Source of the DNA: Massilia brevitalea
GTDB taxonomy: Bacteria; Pseudomonadota; Gammaproteobacteria; Burkholderiales; Burkholderiaceae_D
Reading direction: 5' to 3'
Length of the DNA: 64,000 nt
Assembly (NCBI RefSeq): GCF_030711405.1
Contig: NZ_JAULSI010000001.1
Span: forward strand, 62,001 to 126,000
The notes below the pieces were generated by a model. That model saw nothing but the letters and a program-made list of their open reading frames with translations. It did not search any database and was not told the DNA's origin. Below are positions 57,014 to 64,000 of the stretch, piece by piece (the first letter of the stretch is position 1; each line of letters opens with the position of its first letter). Both the position numbers and the translations under genes were made by a program.

Positions 57014-57062
57014 GATGTATAAGTGAGATGCGGGGCCGGTGAAAGCTGGCCTGAAAGAAGTG

Positions 57063-57090
57063 AAAAGCCGGGCTGATCCCCGGCTTTTTT
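57063..57090 (+). terminator. Intrinsic terminator after the DUF4136 gene
   Basis: AAAGCCGGG pairs perfectly with CCCGGCTTT around a 6-nt loop and is followed by further T residues to 57090. It lies 50 bp after the stop codon. Confidence 0.9.
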
Positions 57091-57124
57091 ATTGCCGCTG
57101 CTTGCGCTCGCTGCCGGCTGTGCT

Positions 57125-57316
57125 CGTACGGTGGGCACTCCGTGCCCACGCGGTTACGTGCGTTTGCTGTCGCCTACGTGCGGTGACGATTCGCTCGCAC
57201 CGGGTCCGCGAGCCGAGAATCGTTCGTGGCACGGTGATATCGCGCGAGCGACAATTCCCGGCACGTGGCCCGAGCATGAACACGTAACCGCGTGGGCACG
57301 GAGTGCCCACCGTACG
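57125..57316. repeat. REP-like inverted pair 6 (GTACGG subtype)
   Basis: 30-bp elements at 57125-57154 and 57287-57316, inverted, with complementary 3-nt loops (TCC and GGA). The 132-bp spacer shares TTACGTGC and CTACGTGC-type words with the spacer of the pair at 40334-40530, so the whole unit, not only the ends, is repeated. Confidence 0.85.
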
Positions 57317-57389
57317 GTTGAGGCCGACGGCCTCCATCACCGCACCATCGAGCCGGGGCCAGCGATGTCAACGAAGGCCTGACCGAACG

Positions 57390-57533
57390 TTACGAGAAAT
57401 ACGCCTCCGAGCCGAAGGTGATGGCGATCACCAGCAGCACCGCCAGCACCAGCACGATCAATAAACGCCCGAACTTCGGCGTGCCGCCGGCATCCGGCTC
57501 ATTCGGCTCGCGGTCGTCGCTGAACTCCCTCAT
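57390..57533 (-). CDS. 47-residue single-pass membrane peptide
   Basis: The ATG at 57533 overlaps the stop of the quinone oxidoreductase gene by 4 bp (ATGA). The peptide has an acidic N-terminus (MREFSDDREPNEPDAGG), then FGRLLIVLVLAVLLVIAITF, a single membrane helix, and a short tail. Translational coupling to the upstream gene and clear hydrophobic design support a real gene although it is short. No family recognised. Confidence 0.65.
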   Translation of the reverse strand: MREFSDDREPNEPDAGGTPKFGRLLIVLVLAVLLVIAITFGSEAYFS

Positions 57534-58507
57534 GGCAGCAAGATCGTCGAGCCGGTCGTGCGGCGGGCTTCGAGCGCGATGTGGGCCTGGGCCGCATCGG
57601 CCAGCGCGAAGCGCTGGTGGATGTCGATCTTCACCTTGCCACTGCTCACCATCTCGAACAGGTCGGCCGCCATCGCTTCCAGCTCAGGACGCGTGGCCGC
57701 ATACGACCCCAGCGATGGTCGCGTCAGGTATAGCGAGCCGCGCGAAGCCAGTTCGTTCATGGTGAACGCCGCTACCGGCCCCGATGAATTGCCGAAGCTG
57801 ACCATCAGCCCGCGTGGCTGCAGGCAGTCGAGCGAACGGATGAAGGTGTCCTTGCCCACCGAGTCATAGACCACCGGCACCTTCTTGCCGCCAGTGATCT
57901 CCAGCACCCGCGCCACGATGTCTTCCTCGTTGTAGTTGATGACGTGGGCCGCGCCGTGCGCCAGCGCCAGCTCCCCTTTGTCCTCCGACCCGACCGTGCC
58001 GATGAGGTTCACGCCCAGTGCCTTCGCCCACTGGCAGGCGATCAGCCCAACGCCGCCGGCCGCCGCGTGGAACAGGATGGTCTGGCCCGCCTGCAACTTG
58101 TAGGTGCTGTTGAACAGGTATTGCACCGTCAGGCCTTGCAGCATCATGGCGGCGGCGGTCTCGTAATTGATGGCGTCCGGCAGTTTCACCAGGATATCGG
58201 CCGGCATGGTGCGCAATGCGCTGTAGGCGCCGTTCGGCCGCCCGGCATAGGCCACGCGGTCGCCTGGCTGCACGTGGGTCACACCCTCGCCTACCGCCTC
58301 GACCACGCCGGCGCCTTCCTGCCCCAGTCCGCTGGGCAAGGGCATCGGGTACAGGCCGGTGCGGAAATACACGTCGATGTAGTTCAGCCCGATCGCATGG
58401 TGGCGCACGCGCGCTTCTCCCGGGCCTGGCTCGCCCACCTCGACGTCGACGTATTCCAGCACCTCCGGACCGCCGGTGCGCGTGAGTCGGATTGCCTTGG
58501 CCATCAT
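57530..58507 (-). CDS. Zinc-independent quinone oxidoreductase (MDR family)
   Basis: 325 residues. The nucleotide-binding turn is AAAGGVGLIACQWAK, and the sequence GLNYIDVYFRTGLYP near residue 40 is the family signature. There are no zinc-binding Cys. Such enzymes reduce quinones using NADPH (family knowledge). AAGGAGG precedes the ATG; a second ATG follows immediately. It lies 25 bp after mgsA in one operon and overlaps the 47-residue peptide gene. Link to methylglyoxal or aldehyde detoxification is inference from the operon. Confidence 0.9.
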   Translation of the reverse strand: MMAKAIRLTRTGGPEVLEYVDVEVGEPGPGEARVRHHAIGLNYIDVYFRTGLYPMPLPSGLGQEGAGVVEAVGEGVTHVQPGDRVAYAGRPNGAYSALRTMPADILVKLPDAINYETAAAMMLQGLTVQYLFNSTYKLQAGQTILFHAAAGGVGLIACQWAKALGVNLIGTVGSEDKGELALAHGAAHVINYNEEDIVARVLEITGGKKVPVVYDSVGKDTFIRSLDCLQPRGLMVSFGNSSGPVAAFTMNELASRGSLYLTRPSLGSYAATRPELEAMAADLFEMVSSGKVKIDIHQRFALADAAQAHIALEARRTTGSTILLP

Positions 58508-58532
58508 GATCTTGCCTCCTTGTTGTTAGCGT

Positions 58533-58913
58533 TCATCCGTTTTTGTGTACGAGATTGGATAGGACCAGGTGCGCCGTCGCGAGGTTCGTTGCGCAGGCGA
58601 CGTTGTGCACGTCGCAGGCGCGCACCAGGGCGTTGATGTCGGGTTCGTGCGGCTGGGGTGTCATCGGGTCGCGCAAAAATATCACGCAGTCGATCTCCCC
58701 TGTGACCAGTTGCGCGCCGATCTGCAAATCGCCACCAAAAGGCCCGGAATGCTTGCACTCGACCGTCAGGCCGAGCTCGTTGATCAGGCGCCCGCCGGTG
58801 GTGCCGGTGGCGGTGAGCGTGCAGCCGGCCAGGAAATCCCGGTACTCGGCGGCGAGCGCGATCATGTCGTCTTTTTTCTTGTCGTGCGCGATCAAGGCAA
58901 TGCGAGGCTTCAT
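58533..58913 (-). CDS. mgsA: Methylglyoxal synthase
   Basis: 126 residues, normal for the family. Recognisable segments are the N-terminal [13 protein letters not shown] with the phosphate-binding Lys/His region, TGTTGGRL, and [20 protein letters not shown], which includes the catalytic Asp region and the conserved Pro-His. It converts dihydroxyacetone phosphate to methylglyoxal and phosphate (family knowledge), a bypass under phosphate limitation. It sits between the EamA transporter (10 bp upstream) and the quinone oxidoreductase. Confidence 0.95.
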   Translation of the reverse strand: MKPRIALIAHDKKKDDMIALAAEYRDFLAGCTLTATGTTGGRLINELGLTVECKHSGPFGGDLQIGAQLVTGEIDCVIFLRDPMTPQPHEPDINALVRACDVHNVACATNLATAHLVLSNLVHKNG

Positions 58914-58923
58914 TCGTCTCTTT

Positions 58924-59844
58924 CTATTTTTTCAGGGACAACATGTAGATACCTACCAGGACCAGGCCGGTGCCCGCCAGTTGCACCGCCGTGACCGGCT
59001 CTCCCAGTAGCAAAGCGCCGAGGAACAGCGTCGACACCGGCCCGATCATGCCGGCCTGAGAGGCGGTGGCGGCGCCGATGCGCCCCACCGCGATCATGGT
59101 CATGAACACCGGGAAGATAGTACAGAAAACCCCGTTCACGAGCGAGAGTCCATACACCTCGGGCGGCTGCACCAGCAGCGACGCCGGACGCAGCAGGAAG
59201 AACTGCGCAATGCCGGCCACGCTGGAGACGCACATCGCATACGCCACCAGGCGCAGCGAGCCGACGCGGCGCACCATCTCGCCCGAGCCGAGCAGGTAGA
59301 TGGCATAGGTGACGGCCGAACCGAGCACGAACAGCGAGCCGATCACCGTGCTGCCGGCGCCGCCCGCCAGGTCGTGCACGAACACCAGCACGATGCCGCA
59401 GTAGGACAGGGCCAGCGCGCCCCACTCCACGGCGGTGATGCGGCGCTTCAGGAAGATGGCGGTCATCGCCAGCACGAAGGTCGGCGTGAGAAACAGGATC
59501 AGGCGCTCGAGCCCGACCGAGATGTATTGCAACCCCAGGAAATCGAGGTAGCTCGACAGGTAGTAACCGATGAGGCCGAGGCCGACGATGCGCCAGCGGT
59601 CAGCCCAGCTCAGCGGCGCCTGGGTACGCATCTGCCAGATCGCCACGCCAGCGAACACCGGAAGCGAGAACAGCATTCTGAAGGCGATCAATGTTACTGC
59701 ATCGATGTGGTAGCGATACAGCAATTTGGCGACCACGGCCTTCGTGGAAAACAGGACAGCGCCAGCAATGGCGATGGTGAGGCCGCCGACAAGGGTCGAG
59801 CGTGGTATGGAAGCGGCAGATGTGCCTGGCGCGGACTGGGTCAT
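58924..59844 (-). CDS. EamA/DMT-superfamily membrane transporter
   Basis: 306 residues with ten predicted membrane helices in two EamA repeats (about 20-150 and 165-300), typical length. Start at 59844 is chosen because the protein becomes hydrophobic shortly after it; an in-frame extension upstream is polar and unsupported. Family members export amino acids, metabolites or nucleobases. No substrate can be assigned. First gene of the EamA-mgsA-quinone reductase operon. Confidence 0.87.
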   Translation of the reverse strand: MTQSAPGTSAASIPRSTLVGGLTIAIAGAVLFSTKAVVAKLLYRYHIDAVTLIAFRMLFSLPVFAGVAIWQMRTQAPLSWADRWRIVGLGLIGYYLSSYLDFLGLQYISVGLERLILFLTPTFVLAMTAIFLKRRITAVEWGALALSYCGIVLVFVHDLAGGAGSTVIGSLFVLGSAVTYAIYLLGSGEMVRRVGSLRLVAYAMCVSSVAGIAQFFLLRPASLLVQPPEVYGLSLVNGVFCTIFPVFMTMIAVGRIGAATASQAGMIGPVSTLFLGALLLGEPVTAVQLAGTGLVLVGIYMLSLKK

Positions 59845-60053
59845 CCGTCGATTGTACGGCCAAGCACAAAATCGAGCTCGGCAGAAGCCCGGAACGCAAG
59901 CCCATGCGATGGGTCGAAGCTCTACATTCACCACTCATGAGAAGCGACAATGCCGAACTGGACCATAGACCGGAAGGCGGCCAGAAAAGCGGACCGGAGA
60001 ACGACCGTGCCGCCCGTCCGCCCGAGGGAATACCTGCCTCAGGGAGCGCGCCA

Positions 60054-60842
60054 ATGACCGCCCTGATCCGCGTCGACACCCAGCCCGGGCGCGAGCGCCC
60101 GCTGGTCATTGCCTGGCTGGCCGGCATCGTGGCGCTGTGCTGGGCCTGCCTGGTATTCCAGGCCCTGCATATCTCCACCGTCGAGCACGCCAACCTGCCG
60201 CACAGCGCCCTGCCCCTGGCGACGCCGCCCTACCGCGCCTACGAGCTGGTGCTGGTGCTGGCGATGTGGGGCGCCATGCTGTCGGCCATGGTGCTGCCGG
60301 CCGCCACCCCGGCCATCCTGCTGTTTGCCCGCATCAACCGCCTGGCGCAGTCGGTACGCCACCCGAACCTGGCGACGCTGCTGTTCGTGAGCGGCTACCT
60401 GGCCGTGTGGAGCGGCTTCGGCGCCCTGGCTACCCTGGCCCAGTGGGCGCTGCACGACGCCGGCGCTCTCGACACCGGCATGGCCGTGATGAACGCCAGC
60501 GCCTGCGGCCTGATCCTGGTGGCGGCCGGACTCTACCAGTGGACGCCGGCCAAGCATGCCTGCCTGCAGGTGTGCCGCAACCCGCTCGGTTTCGTGCTCA
60601 CCGGCTGGCGCTCGGGCCTGCTGGGCGCCCTGCGCATGGGCCTCGGCCACGGGCTCTACTGTTGCGGCTCGTGCTGGCTGCTGATGCTGCTGCTGTTCGC
60701 GGCCGGCGTGACCAACTTCGCCGCCCTGCTCGGCCTGGCCGGGCTGCTGCTGGCCGAGAAGCTGTTGCCGGGCGGGACGGTGGTGGCCTGCATCGGCGGA
60801 CTGGGGCTCGTTGCGTGGGGCACACTCTTGTTGTTTCCATAA
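60054..60842 (+). CDS. DUF2182-type metal-binding membrane protein
   Basis: 262 residues, seven or so membrane helices. Recognisable DUF2182 features are the helix MLSAMVLPAATPAILLFARI, GYLAVWSGFGALATLAQW, the YQWTPAKHACLQVCRNPLGF loop with two Cys, and a GHGLYCCGSCWLLMLLLF helix with three Cys. In other bacteria this family is often next to a DUF1326 gene, which is not present here. It may bind copper or another metal through these Cys (inference). GGGAG precedes the ATG. Divergent from the EamA operon. Confidence 0.83.
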   Translation: MTALIRVDTQPGRERPLVIAWLAGIVALCWACLVFQALHISTVEHANLPHSALPLATPPYRAYELVLVLAMWGAMLSAMVLPAATPAILLFARINRLAQSVRHPNLATLLFVSGYLAVWSGFGALATLAQWALHDAGALDTGMAVMNASACGLILVAAGLYQWTPAKHACLQVCRNPLGFVLTGWRSGLLGALRMGLGHGLYCCGSCWLLMLLLFAAGVTNFAALLGLAGLLLAEKLLPGGTVVACIGGLGLVAWGTLLLFP

Positions 60843-60953
60843 CGCGGGAGGCAGATTCCGGGGCGGGGTGCATGCTAGAATGTCGGCCACTCTTGCATCA
60901 GGGGCTTTTGGTCAAACGGTCGCAAGCCCCGTACCGTCTAAGGAATACTCGAC

Positions 60954-61679
60954 ATGGCTGGACACAGCAAATGGGCCAACATCAAGCATAAGAAAGCCGC
61001 CACCGACGCCAAGCGCGGCAAGATCTGGACCCGCCTCATCAAGGAAATCACGGTCGCCGCGCGCATGGGCGGCGGCGACCTCGACGCCAACCCGCGCCTG
61101 CGCCTGGCGGTCGACAAGGCCGCCGACGCCAATATGCCGAAGGACAACGTCACGCGCGCCATCCAGCGTGGCTCGGGCAGCCTGGAAGGCGTGGACTACG
61201 AAGAGATCCGCTACGAAGGCTACGGCATCGGCGGCGCGGCGATCATCGTCGACTGCATGACCGACAACCGCGTGCGGACCGTGGCCGAAGTGCGCCACGC
61301 CTTCAGCAAGTTCGGCGGCAACATGGGCACCGAGGGTTCGGTGGCCTTCATGTTCAAGCACACCGGCCAGTTCCTGTTCGCGCCGGGCGTGGAAGAAGAC
61401 AAGCTGATGGAAGCGGCGCTGGAAGCCGGCGCCGACGACGTGGTGCAGGACGAGGAAGGCGGCTTCGAAGTGCTGTGCGACCCGTTCGCGTTCTCGAACG
61501 TGAAGACGGCGCTGGAAGCGGCGGGCTTCAAGGCCGAAGTGGCCGAAGTCATCATGAAGCCGGCCACCGAAACCGTGTTCACCGGCGACGACGCGATCAA
61601 GATGCAGAAGCTGCTCGACGCGCTGGAAAACCTGGACGACGTCCAGGAGATCTACACCAACGCCATCATTGAAGAGTAA
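60954..61679 (+). CDS. yebC: YebC/PmpR family DNA-binding regulatory protein
   Basis: 241 residues, normal length. The N-terminus [20 protein letters not shown] is nearly invariant in the family, and [18 protein letters not shown] and [19 protein letters not shown] follow. Members have been described as transcriptional regulators and, more recently, as helpers of translation of difficult peptide sequences (established knowledge). AAGGAA lies 7 nt upstream. It precedes purD by 19 bp on the same strand. Confidence 0.96.
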   Translation: MAGHSKWANIKHKKAATDAKRGKIWTRLIKEITVAARMGGGDLDANPRLRLAVDKAADANMPKDNVTRAIQRGSGSLEGVDYEEIRYEGYGIGGAAIIVDCMTDNRVRTVAEVRHAFSKFGGNMGTEGSVAFMFKHTGQFLFAPGVEEDKLMEAALEAGADDVVQDEEGGFEVLCDPFAFSNVKTALEAAGFKAEVAEVIMKPATETVFTGDDAIKMQKLLDALENLDDVQEIYTNAIIEE

Positions 61680-61698
61680 ACAAGCGCGAAAGCCACGT

Positions 61699-62964
61699 AT
61701 GAAAATCCTGGTAGTCGGCTCTGGTGGCCGTGAACATGCTCTGGCCTGGAAACTGGCCCAATCCGAACGCGTCCAGATGGTGTACGTGGCGCCGGGCAAC
61801 GGCGGCACCGCGCTCGATTCGCGCCTGGTGAACCTCGACATCACCGACCCGGCCGCCCTGGCCGACTTCGTGGTGGCCGAGCACGTTGGCCTGACCCTGG
61901 TTGGCCCGGAAGCGCCGCTGGCGGCCGGCATCGTGAATCTGTTCCGCTCGCGCGGCCTGAAGATCTTCGGGCCGACGCGAGAAGCGGCGCAGCTGGAAAG
62001 TTCAAAAGATTTCGCCAAGGCCTTCATGCAGCGCCATGGCATTCCGACCGCGAAGTACCAGAGTTTTTCCGACGCCACCGAGGCGCATGCCTATGTGGAT
62101 GCGAACGGCGCGCCGATCGTCATCAAGGCCGACGGCCTGGCGGCCGGCAAGGGCGTGGTCGTGGCCATGACGCTGGAAGAAGCGCATGCCGCGGTCGACC
62201 ACATGCTGTCGGATAACGCCTTTGGCGACGCCGGCGCCCGCATCGTGATCGAGGAATTCCTGGCCGGCGAAGAAGCGAGCTTCATCGTCATGTGCGACGG
62301 CAAGAACATCCTGCCGATGGCCACCTCGCAAGACCACAAGCGCCTGAAGGATGCAGACCAGGGCCCGAACACCGGCGGCATGGGCGCCTATTCCCCTGCC
62401 CCGATCGTCACCCCGGCCATGCATGCGCGCGTGATGCGCGAGATCATCAACCCGACCATCCAGGGCATGGCCAAGGACGGCATCCAGTTCACCGGCTTCC
62501 TGTACGCCGGGCTGATGATCGACGCCGAGGGCAACCCACGTACGCTGGAATTCAATTGCCGCATGGGCGACCCGGAAACCCAGCCGATCATGGCGCGCCT
62601 GAAGAGCGATTACGTGACGGTGCTGGAACACGCCTGCAACGGCACGCTCGACGCGGTAGACCTGGAATGGGACCGCCGTACGGCCGTGGGCGTGGTGCTG
62701 GCGGCGGCAGGCTACCCGGACAGCCCGCGCAAGGGCGACGTGATCGAAGGGATTGCGGCCGAGACGGCGGAATGCATCACCTTCCATGCCGGCACCCGGA
62801 TCGTCGACGGCAAGCTGCAGTCGAACGGCGGGCGCGTGCTGTGCGTCGTTGGCCTGGGCGACAGCGTCAAGATGGCGCAGAAGCAGGCGTACGAGGGTGT
62901 GGAGAAGATTCGTTTCGATGGCGCGCAGTTCCGACGCGATATCGGGTGGCGCGGGGTCAAGTAA
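61699..62964 (+). CDS. purD: Phosphoribosylamine-glycine ligase (GAR synthetase)
   Basis: 421 residues. N-domain start MKILVVGSGGREHALAWKL is diagnostic. The ATP-grasp part is seen in PIVIKADGLAAGKGVVVAM, the central GPNTGGMGAYSPAPI motif, and LEFNCRMGDPETQ with metal-binding Glu and Asn. It joins glycine to 5-phosphoribosylamine in de novo purine synthesis (family knowledge). ATG at 61699 is preferred over an in-frame one at 61669 inside yebC because the conserved N-terminus begins there. Confidence 0.97.
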   Translation: MKILVVGSGGREHALAWKLAQSERVQMVYVAPGNGGTALDSRLVNLDITDPAALADFVVAEHVGLTLVGPEAPLAAGIVNLFRSRGLKIFGPTREAAQLESSKDFAKAFMQRHGIPTAKYQSFSDATEAHAYVDANGAPIVIKADGLAAGKGVVVAMTLEEAHAAVDHMLSDNAFGDAGARIVIEEFLAGEEASFIVMCDGKNILPMATSQDHKRLKDADQGPNTGGMGAYSPAPIVTPAMHARVMREIINPTIQGMAKDGIQFTGFLYAGLMIDAEGNPRTLEFNCRMGDPETQPIMARLKSDYVTVLEHACNGTLDAVDLEWDRRTAVGVVLAAAGYPDSPRKGDVIEGIAAETAECITFHAGTRIVDGKLQSNGGRVLCVVGLGDSVKMAQKQAYEGVEKIRFDGAQFRRDIGWRGVK

Positions 62965-63035
62965 GCGTTGATCGTGGCGAGTGCATGGGCCGGCGGGCGA
63001 ATCATCCCCGCCGCAGGCCCATGGACACGTCCGTA

Positions 63036-63121
63036 ACCGCGTGGGCACAGTGTGCCCACCGTACGAGACACGCCGCGATCCGGGTGTAGGGTCGTAGGGT
63101 GGGCACTCGTGCCCACGCTGT
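63036..63121. repeat. REP-like pair 7 in reversed order, hybrid subtypes
   Basis: Here the element with CACCGTACG comes first (63036-63065, 3-nt loop AGT) and the GTAGGG element second (63093-63121, 2-nt loop TC), only 27 bp apart. So the pair is oriented opposite to the other six loci, and mixes the two subtypes. It lies between purD and hemF. Confidence 0.85.
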
Positions 63122-63255
63122 CTGACCTTTGCACGCTGCCTCCCCCTCTGCACACTGCCGGTCCCACACCACACCCCACCCCACCCGCGCAATTTCAATG
63201 TACACACAACGCACAGTGTACAATCGCCACCTATTTCGTTTCGCAAGCTGATCCC

Positions 63256-64000
63256 ATGTCGACCCCCTCCCCTTCCGCCATCAAAGCCTGGCTGCTCGAT
63301 TTGCAGTCGCGCATCGTCGCGGCCCTGGAAGACGTGGACGGCAAGCCTTTCCTGAAGGACAGCTGGGAACGCCCCGAAGGCGGCGGCGGCATCTCGCGCC
63401 TGATCGAAGAAGGCAATGTGCTGGAACGCGGCGGCGTGAATTTTTCGCACGTGATGGGCGCCAGCCTGCCGCCATCGGCCGCCGCCGCGCGTCCGGAACT
63501 GGCGGGCCGCGCCTGGGAAGCCATGGGCGTGTCGCTGGTGCTGCACCCGCGGAATCCCTACGCCCCGACCGTGCACATGAACGTGCGCTTCTTCGAGGCC
63601 ACGGCCGAAGGGCAAGAGCCGGTCTGGTGGTTCGGCGGCGGCATGGACCTGACGCCCTACTACGGCAACGTCGACGACGCGCGCCACTTCCACCGCGTCT
63701 GCCACGACGCGCTGGCGCCCTACGGCGACGACCTGCACCCGCGCTTCAAGAAGTGGTGCGACGAGTATTTTTACCTGAAACACCGCAAGGAAGCACGTGG
63801 CGTCGGCGGCATTTTCTTCGACGACTTCAACGAGCTGCCTTTCGACGAGGCCTTTGCCATGGTGCAGCAGGTCGGCGACGGTTTTATCGACGCCTACCTG
63901 CCAATTTTGAAAGCCCGCAAGGACACGACGTATGGCGAACACGAGCGCGACTTCCAGGCCTACCGCCGGGGCCGCTACGTCGAGTTCAACCTGGTGTGGG
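63256..64000 (+). CDS. hemF: Aerobic coproporphyrinogen III oxidase, N-terminal part
   Basis: The gene runs off the right edge; 248 residues are visible of about 300. HemF hallmarks are [47 protein letters not shown] and [16 protein letters not shown]. It converts coproporphyrinogen III to protoporphyrinogen IX with oxygen in heme synthesis (family knowledge). The promoter is probably within 63190-63250 (a TACAAT at 63219), and the REP pair lies just upstream. Confidence 0.97.
   Translation, partial: MSTPSPSAIKAWLLDLQSRIVAALEDVDGKPFLKDSWERPEGGGGISRLIEEGNVLERGGVNFSHVMGASLPPSAAAARPELAGRAWEAMGVSLVLHPRNPYAPTVHMNVRFFEATAEGQEPVWWFGGGMDLTPYYGNVDDARHFHRVCHDALAPYGDDLHPRFKKWCDEYFYLKHRKEARGVGGIFFDDFNELPFDEAFAMVQQVGDGFIDAYLPILKARKDTTYGEHERDFQAYRRGRYVEFNLVW

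Overview
The window is GC-rich, densely coded bacterial chromosome. Protein content (class 1 fructose-bisphosphatase beside PepN, a Burkholderiales-style tad pilus locus, aerobic HemF, YebC-PurD) together with the 29-30 bp GTGGGCAC..GTGCCCAC palindromes suggests a betaproteobacterium of the Oxalobacteraceae, probably Massilia or a close relative. That assignment is inference. I see no phage, insertion sequence, CRISPR array or rRNA. One tRNA (Thr, CGU anticodon) is present.

Layout. 1-2.2 kb: the end of an MdlA-type and a complete MdlB-type ABC half-transporter. 2.4-4.5 kb: a TPR-GGDEF diguanylate cyclase. 4.7-5.1 kb: a small helical lipoprotein gene (minus strand). 5.2-13.1 kb: a tightly coupled five-gene minus-strand operon built around a 1212-residue tubulin/FtsZ-like protein, with two zinc-ribbon proteins, a von Willebrand A-like membrane protein and a three-helix membrane protein. 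This is the least understood system here and the best candidate for novelty. 13.3-19 kb: an M29-like peptidase, a GAF histidine kinase, a PhyH-type dioxygenase, a Tat-exported Gfo/Idh oxidoreductase and an alpha/beta hydrolase. 19-33.6 kb: a complete-looking Flp/Tad pilus island. TadG and two TadE-type pseudopilins lie on the minus strand, then a NarL-type two-component system, then flp, tadV, an accessory winged-helix AAA ATPase, rcpC, rcpA, a small lipoprotein, tadZ, tadA, tadB and tadC on the plus strand.

33.8-40.2 kb: two tandem, near-duplicate M1 metallopeptidases, a DUF6702-like exported protein translationally coupled to the second, and a 2OG-Fe dioxygenase. 40.2-40.9 kb is a gene-free stretch. 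It holds a paired REP, a 99-bp hairpin element and, on the minus strand, a predicted small RNA of about 70 nt with a consensus-like promoter, a loop carrying UCUCCUCC and an intrinsic terminator. 41-45.8 kb: a small exported protein and an RND efflux adaptor/pump pair. 45.9-47.9 kb: three minus-strand membrane or stress-type genes, one only 23 codons long. 48.4-52.2 kb: a porin-like protein divergent from a BCCT betaine/choline-type transporter with a strong sigma-70-type promoter. 52.3-56.2 kb: tRNA-Thr, fbp and pepN. 56.4-64 kb: a DUF4136 lipoprotein, a minus-strand operon (EamA exporter, mgsA, quinone oxidoreductase, 47-aa membrane peptide), a DUF2182 membrane protein, yebC, purD and the start of hemF.

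Seven intergenic loci carry REP-like palindromes, six of them as inverted pairs. They fall into two sequence subfamilies distinguished by two linked characters, which is consistent with mobilisation by a REP-associated tyrosine transposase encoded elsewhere. Motif positions were worked out by reading the sequence. No similarity search or folding program was run.
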